Part shown: piece after piece, positions 10,159-18,831 of the stretch
Position numbering within the stretch: position 1 is the stretch's first letter
Layout of the letters: each line of letters opens with the position of its first letter
Assembly: GCF_000407485.1 (NCBI RefSeq)
Contig: NZ_ASWD01000003.1
Location: 496,001 to 560,000 of the forward strand
DNA: 64,000 nt
Direction of reading: 5' to 3'
Origin: Enterococcus pallens ATCC BAA-351
GTDB lineage: Bacteria > Bacillota > Bacilli > Lactobacillales > Enterococcaceae
Program-made: the position numbers and the translations under genes
Notes under the pieces: model-generated
Database searches by the model: none
The model's input: only the letters and a program-made list of their open reading frames with translations
What the model was told of the DNA's origin: nothing

Positions 10159-11085
10159 TTATTGGTCAGATTTATCACTTTTTGATGACTTTCTTTTGAA
10201 AAATTTTAAAAGCTTGTTAATTCGATTGCTGCCTTCACGAACTTCACGTCCAGTGTGAAATTCTTCCAAGGTTACATTAATTATTCCACCAAAAATTACA
10301 ATTGTCGCCGCAAAGTTCAACCATAACATTAAAACAATAAAACTTCCGATAATTTGATAGCCAGAAATACTTCTAGCAAAAGTACTAGCATATAATCCAA
10401 ACCCTTGTGCTAACACCATCCAACCTAACGTCGCAAAAACTGTTCCTGGAAGTGTGTACTTTAGGCGAATTCGTGCATTGGGAATCACCAAGTAAATTGC
10501 ACTTAGAATGATTAATAATCCCAACAACGTAACTGGCCATCGTAACTTAGTAAAAATATCAATATAAGTAGTAGAAAAGCCTAACAACGGTTGTAAACTG
10601 TCCATTATTAACTGACCTACACTAAAAAATAAGGCAATTGCGATAACTGCCATTAAAAGAACACCAACCATTCCTACAGAAACGATTCGGCTAATAACGA
10701 AATTCCCTCGATCTTCCACGCCATAGGCACGATTCAGAGCTGTTTGTAGCGCGTTTACTCCCTTGCTTGAAGACCAAATTGCTGCTAAGACGGAAATCGA
10801 TAATAATCCACCAGAGTTATTTGAGAGCAAACTTTCAATTGCAGGCTTAAGAAATTCATAAATTTCTTTAGGAATAATTTCGCGAACATAAGGCAAAACA
10901 GTTTCAGGCGTAACACTTAGATAAGGAAGTAAATTTCCGATAACAATAAGCAAAGGAAAAAAAGACAGCAACAAATAATAGGCGACTACTACAGAACGGT
11001 CGCCTATTTCAGTTTCTTTTACATGGGTTTGGACAGAGTCTATCAAACGCATCAATTTTTTATTGCTTTTTATTTTTTCTAGCAT
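10159..11085 (-). CDS. yihY: YihY/virulence factor BrkB family membrane protein
   Basis: A 308-residue inner-membrane protein with six predicted helices. Conserved family segments are VVAYYLLLSFFPLLIV near residue 34, the WSSSKGVNALQTALNRAYG motif near residue 105, and a positively charged C-terminus. The name virulence factor BrkB is historical, and no biochemical function is established. It lies 13 bases after map and before the epa-like operon, an arrangement I recall from enterococci. Envelope function is plausible but unproven. Confidence 0.9.
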   Translation of the reverse strand: MLEKIKSNKKLMRLIDSVQTHVKETEIGDRSVVVAYYLLLSFFPLLIVIGNLLPYLSVTPETVLPYVREIIPKEIYEFLKPAIESLLSNNSGGLLSISVLAAIWSSSKGVNALQTALNRAYGVEDRGNFVISRIVSVGMVGVLLMAVIAIALFFSVGQLIMDSLQPLLGFSTTYIDIFTKLRWPVTLLGLLIILSAIYLVIPNARIRLKYTLPGTVFATLGWMVLAQGFGLYASTFARSISGYQIIGSFIVLMLWLNFAATIVIFGGIINVTLEEFHTGREVREGSNRINKLLKFFKRKSSKSDKSDQ

Positions 11086-11098
11086 AATGTTTCCTTTT

Positions 11099-11863
11099 CT
11101 AGTAGGTTCCTTCTTCGCCTTGAGAAGTCAATAATTTAGGTCCTTCTTTGGTAATGGCCAATGTATGTTCATACTGACAGCTCCAACCACCATCGCGAGT
11201 ATACGCTGTCCAGCCATTCGGGTCCATTTTCATTTGCCAATCGCCAGTATTAATCATTGGTTCAATTGTAATAACCATGCCCTCTCTTAAGCGTAGTCCC
11301 TTACCCGCTTCACCATAATGAGGAATTGCTGGTTCTTCATGAATAGTTGGTCCAATGCCGTGACCAACAAAATCACGGACAACTGAAAATCCTTCGCCTT
11401 CAGCATATGTTTGAATAGCATGACCAATATCGCCAATACGATTACCAACCTGAGCTTGGTCAATTCCGATATATAAAGCTTTTTTAGTAACCTCCATCAA
11501 CCGTTGAATTTCTGGAGAGGCTTCACCGACAACATATGCCCAACAAGAATCAGACATTGCCCCCTTATATTCTACACACATGTCAACCTTGACTAAGTCA
11601 CCGTTTTTCAAAGGTTTTTTCCGAGGAAAACCATGGCATATTTCATCATTAATACTGCAGCAGGTCGCATATTTATAGCCTTCAAAACCAATTTGAGCAG
11701 CCTTTCCTCCATGGCTCTCAATAAACTTTCGAACAAAAACTTCAATATCCCAGCTAGAAATTCCTGGTTTAATAAATGTACGTAAATGACGATGAACATC
11801 AGCCAACAATTCGCCTGATTCGTTCATCATTTCAATTTCTCTCGGTGATTTTAATGTAATCAT
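11099..11863 (-). CDS. map: type I methionine aminopeptidase
   Basis: A 254-residue cytosolic metalloprotease that removes the initiator methionine from nascent proteins. The pita-bread fold ligands are visible: Asp in VKVDMCVEYKG, Asp in GAMSDS, His in VGHGIGPTIHEEP, Glu in ITIEPM and Glu in CQYEHT. The length fits type I without an N-terminal extension. The start follows AAAGGAGAC. It has a clear promoter just upstream and shares the transcript with yihY, and is divergent from the flavodoxin gene. Confidence 0.97.
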   Translation of the reverse strand: MITLKSPREIEMMNESGELLADVHRHLRTFIKPGISSWDIEVFVRKFIESHGGKAAQIGFEGYKYATCCSINDEICHGFPRKKPLKNGDLVKVDMCVEYKGAMSDSCWAYVVGEASPEIQRLMEVTKKALYIGIDQAQVGNRIGDIGHAIQTYAEGEGFSVVRDFVGHGIGPTIHEEPAIPHYGEAGKGLRLREGMVITIEPMINTGDWQMKMDPNGWTAYTRDGGWSCQYEHTLAITKEGPKLLTSQGEEGTY

Positions 11864-11890
11864 GTTCTCGTCTCCTTTTTCATCTGTTCT

Positions 11891-11919
11891 ATTTTAACAT
11901 AACCCTATTAAGCGAACAA
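11891..11919 (-). promoter_or_regulatory. promoter of map-yihY
   Basis: The minus strand has TTGTTC, a 17-base spacer, and TAAAAT preceded by TGT (extended -10), 28 bases before the map start. Confidence 0.65.
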
Positions 11920-11969
11920 ATGCTTAACAAATCAACAAAAGAAACATTCCTTTTTTCTCAAACTTTTGG

Positions 11970-11975
11970 TATAAT
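11970..11975 (+). promoter_or_regulatory. extended -10 promoter of the flavodoxin gene
   Basis: TATAAT preceded by TGG forms an extended -10 element 33 bases upstream of the start codon. No good -35 box is seen, as is common with extended -10 promoters. Confidence 0.6.
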
Positions 11976-12008
11976 CAGCCCACATACAGTCTCAAGGAGG
12001 AATTGTTT

Positions 12009-12452
12009 TTGACACTAGCAAAAATTGTTTACGCAAGTATGACAGGAAATACGGAAGAAATAGCCGATATCGTTTCTGAAGCTTTTGAGAACTTAAATAT
12101 TGAAGTGGAAATTGACGAATGTACTCAGGTTGATGCAGAGGATTTTGAAGCTGCTGATATTTGTGTTGTTGCCACTTACACATATGGTGAAGGCGACTTA
12201 CCTGATGAAATTGTCGATTTTTATGAAGAATTGCAAGAGTTGGATTTATCTGGTAAAGTTTACGGCGTTTGCGGCTCAGGAGATACCTTCTATGAGCAGT
12301 ATTGTAAATCCGTAGATGATTTTGATAGCGCGTTTACTAAGACCGGTGCTTCAAAAGGTGCTGAAAATGTAAAAGTTGAAATGGCCGCTGAAGAAGAGGA
12401 CATTGAAAACTTAGAAGCATTTGCTAAAAAGTTAGTTGAAGCTGCTTCATAA
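12009..12452 (+). CDS. flavodoxin
   Basis: A 147-residue short-chain flavodoxin, an FMN electron carrier. The phosphate-binding loop SMTGNTEE lies at residues 10-17, and the FMN-binding loops TYTYGEGDLPD and GSGDTFY follow in order. The upstream in-frame TTG at 12003 is only two bases from the strong AAGGAGG, so I choose the TTG at 12009, eight bases from it, giving MTLAKIVYAS. It is monocistronic, between its promoter and a strong terminator. The partner is unknown. In related bacteria flavodoxin can serve isoprenoid or ribonucleotide reduction. Confidence 0.93.
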   Translation: MTLAKIVYASMTGNTEEIADIVSEAFENLNIEVEIDECTQVDAEDFEAADICVVATYTYGEGDLPDEIVDFYEELQELDLSGKVYGVCGSGDTFYEQYCKSVDDFDSAFTKTGASKGAENVKVEMAAEEEDIENLEAFAKKLVEAAS

Positions 12453-12457
12453 TCTAT

Positions 12458-12490
12458 AAGGAATCTTTCAATAAGGAAGATTCCTTTTTT
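12458..12490 (+). terminator. intrinsic terminator of the flavodoxin gene
   Basis: A 10-bp perfect stem AAGGAATCTT / AAGATTCCTT with a nine-base loop is followed by a T run. Confidence 0.85.
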
Positions 12491-12539
12491 GTATGAAAAA
12501 GAAATGCTATCATAAGTTTAAAGAAACGGAGGGATAAAA

Positions 12540-13781
12540 ATGGTATTACCAAACTTTTTAGATAACTTAGAGAAATATGCTCGCTTAATCACCGAGGTAG
12601 GTATCAATACACAGAAAGGTGATACGGTCGTTGTTTATGCTAGCGTTGACCAAGCACCTTTAGCACGGCTTGTAACTTCTCATGCTTATAAATTGGGAGC
12701 AAATCAAGTGATTGTTCAGTGGAATGACGATTTAATTCAGCGTGAATTTTTAATGAATGCCGCAGAAGAATATATTTCAACCGTTCCAGAATATAAGAAA
12801 GCTGAAGCAGATGACTTTGCAAAGAAACGCGTTAGTCGAATTAGTATTGTCTCTTCCGATCCAGATGCATTGCTTGGTGTCGATACGAATCGCGTTGCTG
12901 CTTATCAACAAGCTCGAGGAAAAGCACTAAAATCAGTTATGCAGGCGACTCAATCAAATAAGTTACGTTGGACAGTTGTAGCCGCTGCAAGTCCCGCTTG
13001 GGCTAAAAAAGTTTTTCCAGAGCTAGAGACTTCTGAAGAACAACTGGATGCTTTATGGGATGAAATTTTCAAAACTACACGTATTTACAACAATGATCCC
13101 ATCAAAGCTTGGCGCGAACATGATCAAAACATGCGTGCTCAAGCAGAAAGGCTAAATAAAGAACAATTTTCTGCTCTCCATTACACGGCACCAGGAACAG
13201 ATTTGATAATTGGCTTGCCAAAAAATCATATTTGGGAAGGGGCGGGCAGTTTTGCAGCTGACGGCAACGAGTTTATGGCAAATATGCCTACAGAAGAAGT
13301 TTTTACTGCTCCTGATAGGAATCGTGTTGACGGATATATCACAAGTACAAAACCTTTAAGTTATGCAGGAACTACTTTATTAGACATGAAATTTACCTTC
13401 AAAGATGGAAAAGTTATTGATTTTTCTGCTAAGGAAGGCCAAAATGTGTTGGCATCACTGCTTGACATCGATGAAGGTGCCAAACATTTAGGTGAAGTGG
13501 CTTTAGTGCCTGATCCATCACCAATTTCTCAATCTGGAATTACCTTCTACAATACTCTGTTTGACGAAAATGCTTCAAACCACTTAGCCTTAGGTGCAGC
13601 CTATCCTTTTAGCGTAGAAGGTGGAACGGAAATGTCTGAAGAAGAGCTGGCGGAAGCAGGCTTAAACAGCAGTCAAACACACGTAGACTTTATGGTGGGC
13701 TCAAATAAGATGTCTATCGATGGTATTCGAGAAGACGGAAGTCGCGTTCCCGTATTTAGAAATGGCGATTGGGCTCGATAA
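12540..13781 (+). CDS. pepS: aminopeptidase PepS (peptidase family M29)
   Basis: A 413-residue cytosolic metalloaminopeptidase of family M29, which trims N-terminal residues from peptides taken up or made during protein turnover. Matching features are the N-terminal domain with WNDDLIQRE near residue 60, the segment MPTEEVFTAPDRNRVDG near residues 247-263 with the Glu that begins the metal site, ALGAAYPFSVEGG near residue 356, and HVDFMVGS near residue 380, which holds metal ligands. The length is typical. The ATG at 12540 follows ACGGAGGG. It is monocistronic, ending at a strong hairpin. Confidence 0.93.
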   Translation: MVLPNFLDNLEKYARLITEVGINTQKGDTVVVYASVDQAPLARLVTSHAYKLGANQVIVQWNDDLIQREFLMNAAEEYISTVPEYKKAEADDFAKKRVSRISIVSSDPDALLGVDTNRVAAYQQARGKALKSVMQATQSNKLRWTVVAAASPAWAKKVFPELETSEEQLDALWDEIFKTTRIYNNDPIKAWREHDQNMRAQAERLNKEQFSALHYTAPGTDLIIGLPKNHIWEGAGSFAADGNEFMANMPTEEVFTAPDRNRVDGYITSTKPLSYAGTTLLDMKFTFKDGKVIDFSAKEGQNVLASLLDIDEGAKHLGEVALVPDPSPISQSGITFYNTLFDENASNHLALGAAYPFSVEGGTEMSEEELAEAGLNSSQTHVDFMVGSNKMSIDGIREDGSRVPVFRNGDWAR

Positions 13782-13794
13782 CAGTTTAGTCTAT

Positions 13795-13831
13795 TAAAAC
13801 CCCTTTGGAGAAAGCTCCAAAGGGGTTTTAA
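13795..13831 (+). terminator. terminator of pepS, possibly bidirectional
   Basis: A 15-bp perfect stem with four-base loop (AAAACCCCTTTGGAG / CTCCAAAGGGGTTTT). It also lies two bases beyond the 3' end of the tRNA gene on the other strand and can stop that transcript. Confidence 0.88.
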
Positions 13832-13832
13832 A

Positions 13833-13906
13833 CGTCCTTGACTGGAATCGAACCAGCGACCTATCGCTTAGGAGGCGATTGCTCTATCCTACTGAGCTAC
13901 AAGGAC
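13833..13906 (-). tRNA. tRNA-Arg (anticodon CCT)
   Basis: A 74-base cloverleaf. The acceptor stem is GTCCTTG with CAAGGAC and discriminator G, the D arm is GCTC/GAGC, the anticodon stem is ATCGC/GCGAT, and the loop CTCCTAA gives anticodon CCT, which reads AGG. The T arm contains GGTTCGATTCC. CCA is not encoded. It is a single tRNA gene between pepS and the helicase gene. Confidence 0.96.
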
Positions 13907-13947
13907 ATACTTCTATATTTTAGCGATTTAATGTTCATTTCGCAAGG

Positions 13948-13972
13948 AAAAAAGGCACTATTTGCGCCTTTT
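13948..13972 (-). terminator. terminator overlapping the helicase stop codon
   Basis: On the minus strand AAAGGCGC and GTGCCTTT form a stem with one mismatch, followed by TTTTTCC. Its 5' arm is the last lysine-arginine codons of the helicase gene, so the terminator starts inside the coding sequence. Confidence 0.6.
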
Positions 13973-15130
13973 CACTTTGCTTTTTTTCTTTTTACTGCTT
14001 TCTATTGTTTTTTCTGGTTTTTCCGTAGTTAATACACCACCATAAAGATACACTGGCTCCAAGATAATTCCCAATTTCTTAGCTGTTTTCTTTGCTCCAA
14101 CTACTTCTTGAGGTGTAACAACTGAAATAACTACTCCTTCTTTTCCCATTCGGCCAACGCGCCCTGCTCTGTGAAGGTAGCTCTCTTCCGTCTTCGGAAA
14201 ATCTACGTTGACAACAAAAGGCATAGATTCAATATCTAATCCCCGGCTAGCTATATCTGTTGTAAGCAAGCCTGCTAGTTGATGTTTTTTCAGTTTATCG
14301 ATTGCTTGTTTACGCAGTTGCTTATTCTGATCAGAAGCTAAGCTAGCTACTGGAAGTTTGTGAAATAGCAGTTTTTGTTCAGCTGCACCTAAGTCATTTA
14401 GCTGATTAAAGAACAATAAACCCCAGAATGCAGGAAGATTTAATAGTCGACGTAAGGTGTCTACCTTTTTTCGTTCACTGACTTCTAAATAAAAATGTGC
14501 AACGTCTCCTTGACTCTTATCCGTTTCACTAACGTCCACAACGGTTAAATCATTATCAATTTGTTGAATTTCTGATAAAACTTTATCCGCTGTTGCTGAA
14601 AAATATAACCGTTGAACAGTTTGAGGCAAGCTTTTCACGATTCGTTGAATAAGCTGTAAATTTTGTCCTTGGATTAGCTGGTCCACTTCATCAAATACAA
14701 CTGATTTAAATTGATGGCTCTTCAGTTTCTTACTAGCTATCAGCTCCATGATTCTTCCAGGGGTACCAATTATTACTTCAGGTTTTTTCTTTAGTCCGTC
14801 TTGTTGTCGTTTAATATTGGCTCCACCAATTAGAGGCAGAACACGCATTTCAGAGCCTTTTAGCCAAACCCGAGTTACCTCTACCACTTGCATTGCTAGC
14901 TCTTGAGAGGAGGTTAGAATTAAAAGCTGATTCGCTTCTTTAGGCTTTAGTTGATTCAGCAAGGGCAATAGATACGCTAAGGTTTTTCCACTTCCAGTTG
15001 GAGCAATCCCAACCAGATTTTTTCCTTCAGAAATAGGTTCAAACACTTCAGTCTGAATTAAAGAAGGCGTTGAAAATCCTGCTTCGTCCCAGTTTTGCTG
15101 CAAAAATGATACTAATTGTTGATTATTCAT
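13958..15130 (-). CDS. DEAD-box RNA helicase (DbpA/CshB-like)
   Basis: A 390-residue helicase with the expected motif order: Q motif region FSTPSLIQTEV near residue 19, motif I GIAPTGSGKT near 42, Ia-Ib GTPGRIME near 122, motif II as DEVD (VVFDEVDQL) near 146, motif III SAT near 173, motif V TDIASRGLDI near 286 and motif VI HRAGRVGR near 318. Motif II reads DEVD rather than DEAD, as in several Firmicutes paralogues. The C-terminus is a short basic tail rich in Lys and Arg, likely for RNA contact. Third gene of the sfsA-oxidoreductase-helicase operon. Roles in ribosome assembly or cold growth are inferred from the family. Confidence 0.92.
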   Translation of the reverse strand: MNNQQLVSFLQQNWDEAGFSTPSLIQTEVFEPISEGKNLVGIAPTGSGKTLAYLLPLLNQLKPKEANQLLILTSSQELAMQVVEVTRVWLKGSEMRVLPLIGGANIKRQQDGLKKKPEVIIGTPGRIMELIASKKLKSHQFKSVVFDEVDQLIQGQNLQLIQRIVKSLPQTVQRLYFSATADKVLSEIQQIDNDLTVVDVSETDKSQGDVAHFYLEVSERKKVDTLRRLLNLPAFWGLLFFNQLNDLGAAEQKLLFHKLPVASLASDQNKQLRKQAIDKLKKHQLAGLLTTDIASRGLDIESMPFVVNVDFPKTEESYLHRAGRVGRMGKEGVVISVVTPQEVVGAKKTAKKLGIILEPVYLYGGVLTTEKPEKTIESSKKKKSKVKRRK

Positions 15131-15138
15131 AAATTCCT

Positions 15139-16140
15139 CTACTTTTCATCGGCATCAAAAACGATACCTGCACTTTTTCTCATATCATATAATACTTGGT
15201 TTACATTGCGAGCTAACTCTACCCATTCCTCGTATAAGAAGCCTAAATCACGATCTTCTGGATTTAATAAAACTTGCGCAAATACTTCTGCTTCCTCAAC
15301 CATTGGATTTTCTAATTGGTGTACCGATAGTTTTTCCTTACGCTTGTGATTTCGATCGTGAAAAACAGCGTCATCGATTGAATTGATTGCATTCATTTCA
15401 AGGGTACCATTATCCAAATAAATTTCAGCTTTTTGATAACTGTCATTAATTTTCCCTGTACGAATAGACACGTCAAAATTATCATAGCGTAAAACGCCAA
15501 TACCTAAACCATCTACTCCTGTCGAAATCAGGTTCCCGAAATAGTGACTCTCTTTGGGCATCCCAAACCAGGCTAAAGCCGCATAAATTGGGTATACACC
15601 TAAATCAACTAACGCTCCTCCAGAAAAATGTGGTGAAAAAATATTGGGCTCTTCCCCATCTAACACGAGATCGTAACGAGAAGAGTATTTAGAAAAGCTG
15701 AAATCCGCTCCTAAAATACGGTCTTTCAAAGGTAAAAAATCCGCTACTGTCTTAAATGCTTTCTCATGAATATTTCGAGCAGCTTCAAAGAAAAATACTC
15801 TTTTTTCATTGGCTAACTTAATAATTTCATCCATTTCTTTTGGCGTTGAAAAGGCTGGTTTTTCAACAATGACATTTTTACCCGCTAAAATTGCTGCTTT
15901 AGCTTGTTCGAAGTGCAAGCTGTTGGGTGAAGCAATGTATACTGTATCTAAATGTGCAATCCCGAAAAAAGTTGGAAGATCTACTGCGTATTCAACATCT
16001 CCATACCGTTCACCGAATTCTTGTGCCGTTTCCAACCGTCGAGAGTAAACCGCTGCTAATTGATATTTCCCAGTAGCTAAAGCTGCCTCTACAAATTGAT
16101 GAGTAATCCAATTTGTTCCAATAATTCCTAAATTAATCAT
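15139..16140 (-). CDS. Gfo/Idh/MocA family NAD(P)-dependent oxidoreductase
   Basis: A 333-residue oxidoreductase with an N-terminal Rossmann fold (MINLGIIGTNWI) and the family signature EKPAF near residue 92. It also has the C-terminal alpha/beta domain used for substrate binding and dimerisation. The substrate is probably a sugar or inositol-like polyol and cannot be read from the sequence. A GTG four codons upstream lies inside the AAAGGTGG ribosome-binding site, so I choose the ATG at 16140. It is 15 bases after sfsA and 8 bases before the helicase. Confidence 0.88.
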   Translation of the reverse strand: MINLGIIGTNWITHQFVEAALATGKYQLAAVYSRRLETAQEFGERYGDVEYAVDLPTFFGIAHLDTVYIASPNSLHFEQAKAAILAGKNVIVEKPAFSTPKEMDEIIKLANEKRVFFFEAARNIHEKAFKTVADFLPLKDRILGADFSFSKYSSRYDLVLDGEEPNIFSPHFSGGALVDLGVYPIYAALAWFGMPKESHYFGNLISTGVDGLGIGVLRYDNFDVSIRTGKINDSYQKAEIYLDNGTLEMNAINSIDDAVFHDRNHKRKEKLSVHQLENPMVEEAEVFAQVLLNPEDRDLGFLYEEWVELARNVNQVLYDMRKSAGIVFDADEK

Positions 16141-16155
16141 GTTTATTTCCACCTT

Positions 16156-16887
16156 TCACAGATTCGGATCGATAAACGATTGAGTCAGATTAAAAGGAAC
16201 CTGTCCTACTAAGTCAATCGTCGATTCATCTACTTCACAATTATACGCTAAAATAGTCACGCCGTCTTGCTCAGCCTGTGCAACAGCTTGAAAAAAATCT
16301 GGCTGCATGACTTGGTGTATCGTAGCCGCTTTTATTTTAGGAAATTGTACAATAAACAATAGATAACTTTTATATCCTGAGACAGCCGCTTCTGCCAAAC
16401 CTAATACATGCTTCTTTCCTCTAATAGTCGGAGCATCTGGAAAAGCGCCAATTCCATGATTTTCCAAAGTCATCCCTTTTACTTCTACAAATCCTTTCTC
16501 TCCTTGATTAGTCTCAAAATAAATATCAAATTTGGAATGACCATACATGTACTCTCTTTTTAGAAAGGATATTTTACCTTTTAAATGTGGTAAAGTAATT
16601 GTTCCTTGTAATAAACCATTTGCCGCTAAAATATTAGGTATCTGTGAATCAATATTAATCCACATCTCCCCCTTTTTGACAGCTATTAAATCATAATCTG
16701 TTTTTCTTTTGGCTGAGGGCTGATAATTTAAGGCAACAAGTGCTTCCGGTAGTAAAATCTCTTTGCATCTACCGGTATTTTTTACATGAGCAATTACTGT
16801 TTCATCTGTAGTTACTAATCGACAGTGTGCGATAAACCGATTCGGCCGTTCTAAAAAATAGGCAAGCTTAATATTTGTATACTGCAT
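16156..16887 (-). CDS. sfsA: SfsA family protein
   Basis: A 243-residue SfsA protein. It shows the N-terminal OB-like part (ERPNRFIAHCRL), the segment TVIAHVKNTGRCKELLLP-like near residues 32-48, and the C-terminal nuclease-like domain with FVEVKGMTLEN near residue 137 and FPDAPTIRGKKH near 152. SfsA was named for stimulation of sugar fermentation genes in E. coli. The fold suggests nucleic-acid binding or cleavage, and the role in Firmicutes is not established. I use the ATG at 16887 rather than the TTG at 16896, which is too close to AAAGGA. First gene of its operon. Confidence 0.92.
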   Translation of the reverse strand: MQYTNIKLAYFLERPNRFIAHCRLVTTDETVIAHVKNTGRCKEILLPEALVALNYQPSAKRKTDYDLIAVKKGEMWINIDSQIPNILAANGLLQGTITLPHLKGKISFLKREYMYGHSKFDIYFETNQGEKGFVEVKGMTLENHGIGAFPDAPTIRGKKHVLGLAEAAVSGYKSYLLFIVQFPKIKAATIHQVMQPDFFQAVAQAEQDGVTILAYNCEVDESTIDLVGQVPFNLTQSFIDPNL

Positions 16888-16993
16888 CTTTATCAAAATC
16901 CTTTAAAATTATTAAATAGTACTTAAGCCCGATAGTCATCGGACATTCTTTATTATATAGTAAAATGAAAGATTATAGGGAAGGAGCTTTTTG

Positions 16994-17347
16994 ATGAAAA
17001 GAAAATGGCATGTTTTTCTAGGCGCATCTGTGATAGCTGGCGCTCTCGGATTATTCTTGCGTAAAGAGGAGGCTGCTTCAGAAGATCCCAGTCTGCTTTA
17101 TGTTGGTTCATGGTCTTTCTTTCATCCCAAAGAAGCCAAAAACCATATACTCACTATTTACCCCGATTTGTCTATTATGATTGATGGCAAAGAGATTGTC
17201 TATCAATTAATCGAACTGACTAAAAACAAACTAACTATTCAAGATCAATTTGGTTATCATTTAGTTATAAAAACCGAGAAGGGTGTGCCTACTACTCTGT
17301 ATGATGAAGCAGATGATGCTTCACTGCCAATATCTCCAGTCAATTAA
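16994..17347 (+). CDS. small membrane-anchored protein, DUF4828-like
   Basis: A 117-residue protein with one N-terminal membrane segment (residues 6-21, VFLGASVIAGALGLFL) after a basic start, then a soluble beta-rich domain containing YVGSWSFFHPKEAKNH and LTIYPDLSIMIDGK. This pattern matches my memory of DUF4828 proteins of lactic acid bacteria, whose function is unknown. There is no lipobox cysteine. The ATG at 16994 is eight bases after GGAAGGAG; the TTG just before is not needed. It is monocistronic and convergent with gltD across a shared terminator. Confidence 0.65.
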   Translation: MKRKWHVFLGASVIAGALGLFLRKEEAASEDPSLLYVGSWSFFHPKEAKNHILTIYPDLSIMIDGKEIVYQLIELTKNKLTIQDQFGYHLVIKTEKGVPTTLYDEADDASLPISPVN

Positions 17348-17388
17348 AAAAGTCTGCTGCACAACATGATGTGCAACAGACCTTTTTT
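17346..17388. terminator. bidirectional terminator between DUF4828-like gene and gltD
   Basis: The stem GTCTG(C)TGCACA / TGTGCAACAGAC is flanked by A5-6 on the left and T6 on the right, so it can act on both strands. Confidence 0.85.
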
Positions 17389-17389
17389 G

Positions 17390-18829
17390 TTATTGATATA
17401 CTAATGCTCGTAACATTTGATCTACCGTTTCTGCAGCCTTTCGACCTTCACGAATTGCCCAAATTACTAAGCTTGGTCCTCGTTTCGCATCTCCAGCGAC
17501 ATAGACTCTTTCGTTATCCGTTGTATAATCATCATAAACTTCATGAACAGAAAAACTATCTAAAAGACGCTGTTCTGCTCCTGTGAAGCCCATAGCCAAT
17601 AATACTAAATCAGCTTTCAATACTTGCTCTGTTCCAGCTACAGGCTGGAAACGTTCATCAACCTGGGTTGTTTCAATTGCGATGACTTGACCACGCTCTG
17701 CACCAATGAAAGAAGTTGTTGAAGTACTGTAATAAGTTAGCTTTTCTTCATTTGTAGCCAATCCCTCTTCTTGTCCATATCCTGTTCGATTAATCATTGG
17801 ATATTCTGGCCATGGATTAACAGCTGTACGTGTTTGCGGTAGTTGAGGAGTGATCTCCAATTGTTTAACTGATGCTGCTCCTTGTCGAATAGCCGAGCCA
17901 ATACAATCGTTTCCTGTATCTCCGCCTCCAATTACTACAACGTGTTTACCTGCTAGTTTTTTACTAGTAGCTTCTTTTCCATATTTCAAAACATTTTTAG
18001 TACATTCTGTTAAATAATCTACTGCAAATTGAACACCATGCAACTCACGACCTGGTACTTTTAAATCACGGGGAACGCTGGCACCACTGGTAATAATTAC
18101 ACGATCATATTGACTCTGTAATTCTTCAGCTGTGATATCCACTCCAATCTCTGTGCTTAAAACAAACTGGATACCAACATCTTCCATTACCTTAATACGA
18201 CGATCGACTACCTCTTTGTCTAATTTCATATTAGGAATTCCATACATCAGAAGTCCTCCAGCGCGATCACTCCGTTCATAAACAGTCACATTGTGCCCCA
18301 GCTGATTTAGACGCCAAGCAGCAGAAAGACCTGCAGGGCCTGATCCAACAATCGCAACTTTGAAATTCGTACGCTCAACCGGTAATCCTGTCTCCTTCAC
18401 CCAATCATTTTCAAAAGCATTGTCAATAATAAAACGCTCATTATCATGAATGGTTACTCCTGAGCCGTTCAAGCCTTCGGTACAAGCCTTCTCACAAGGT
18501 GCTGGGCAAACACGGCCCGTCATTTCTGGTAATGGATTTGTCTTGGCTAAACGATCAAAAGCCTTTTTAAATTCTCCACGATAAACCAAATCATTCCACT
18601 CAGGGATTAAGTTATCGTTAGGACAACCTGAAACTGCTCGTTTACCACCATAAAAAAGCCCGGTATGACAGAAAGGAATTCCGCAGCTCATACAGCGTGC
18701 TGCTTGTTCCTGACGCTCTTCTACGTCTAATGGTACTTGCAATTCGTTCCAATCTTGGACTCGTTCTTCTACTGGACGATATGGATTATCTTTGCGGGTA
18801 TATTTTAAGAAACCAAATGGATCTGCCAT
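17390..18829 (-). CDS. gltD: glutamate synthase small subunit
   Basis: A 479-residue NADPH-oxidising subunit that passes electrons to GltB through iron-sulfur clusters. In order it has the N-terminal cluster cysteines (CMSCGIPFC near residue 46 and VCPAPCEKAC near 107), the FAD-binding loop GSGPAGLSAAWRL near residue 152, and the NADPH-binding loop VIGGGDTGNDC near residue 293. Normal length. It starts two bases after the gltB stop, so the two are one operon with GltB first. Confidence 0.96.
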   Translation of the reverse strand: MADPFGFLKYTRKDNPYRPVEERVQDWNELQVPLDVEERQEQAARCMSCGIPFCHTGLFYGGKRAVSGCPNDNLIPEWNDLVYRGEFKKAFDRLAKTNPLPEMTGRVCPAPCEKACTEGLNGSGVTIHDNERFIIDNAFENDWVKETGLPVERTNFKVAIVGSGPAGLSAAWRLNQLGHNVTVYERSDRAGGLLMYGIPNMKLDKEVVDRRIKVMEDVGIQFVLSTEIGVDITAEELQSQYDRVIITSGASVPRDLKVPGRELHGVQFAVDYLTECTKNVLKYGKEATSKKLAGKHVVVIGGGDTGNDCIGSAIRQGAASVKQLEITPQLPQTRTAVNPWPEYPMINRTGYGQEEGLATNEEKLTYYSTSTTSFIGAERGQVIAIETTQVDERFQPVAGTEQVLKADLVLLAMGFTGAEQRLLDSFSVHEVYDDYTTDNERVYVAGDAKRGPSLVIWAIREGRKAAETVDQMLRALVYQ

Positions 18830-18831
18830 AA

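Noticed and set aside
12003..12452. Defence, toxin-antitoxin or secretion genes among small overlapping frames across the window
   Set aside because: The many short frames opposite or within housekeeping genes lack ribosome-binding sites and follow the codon structure of the real gene; none looks genuine.
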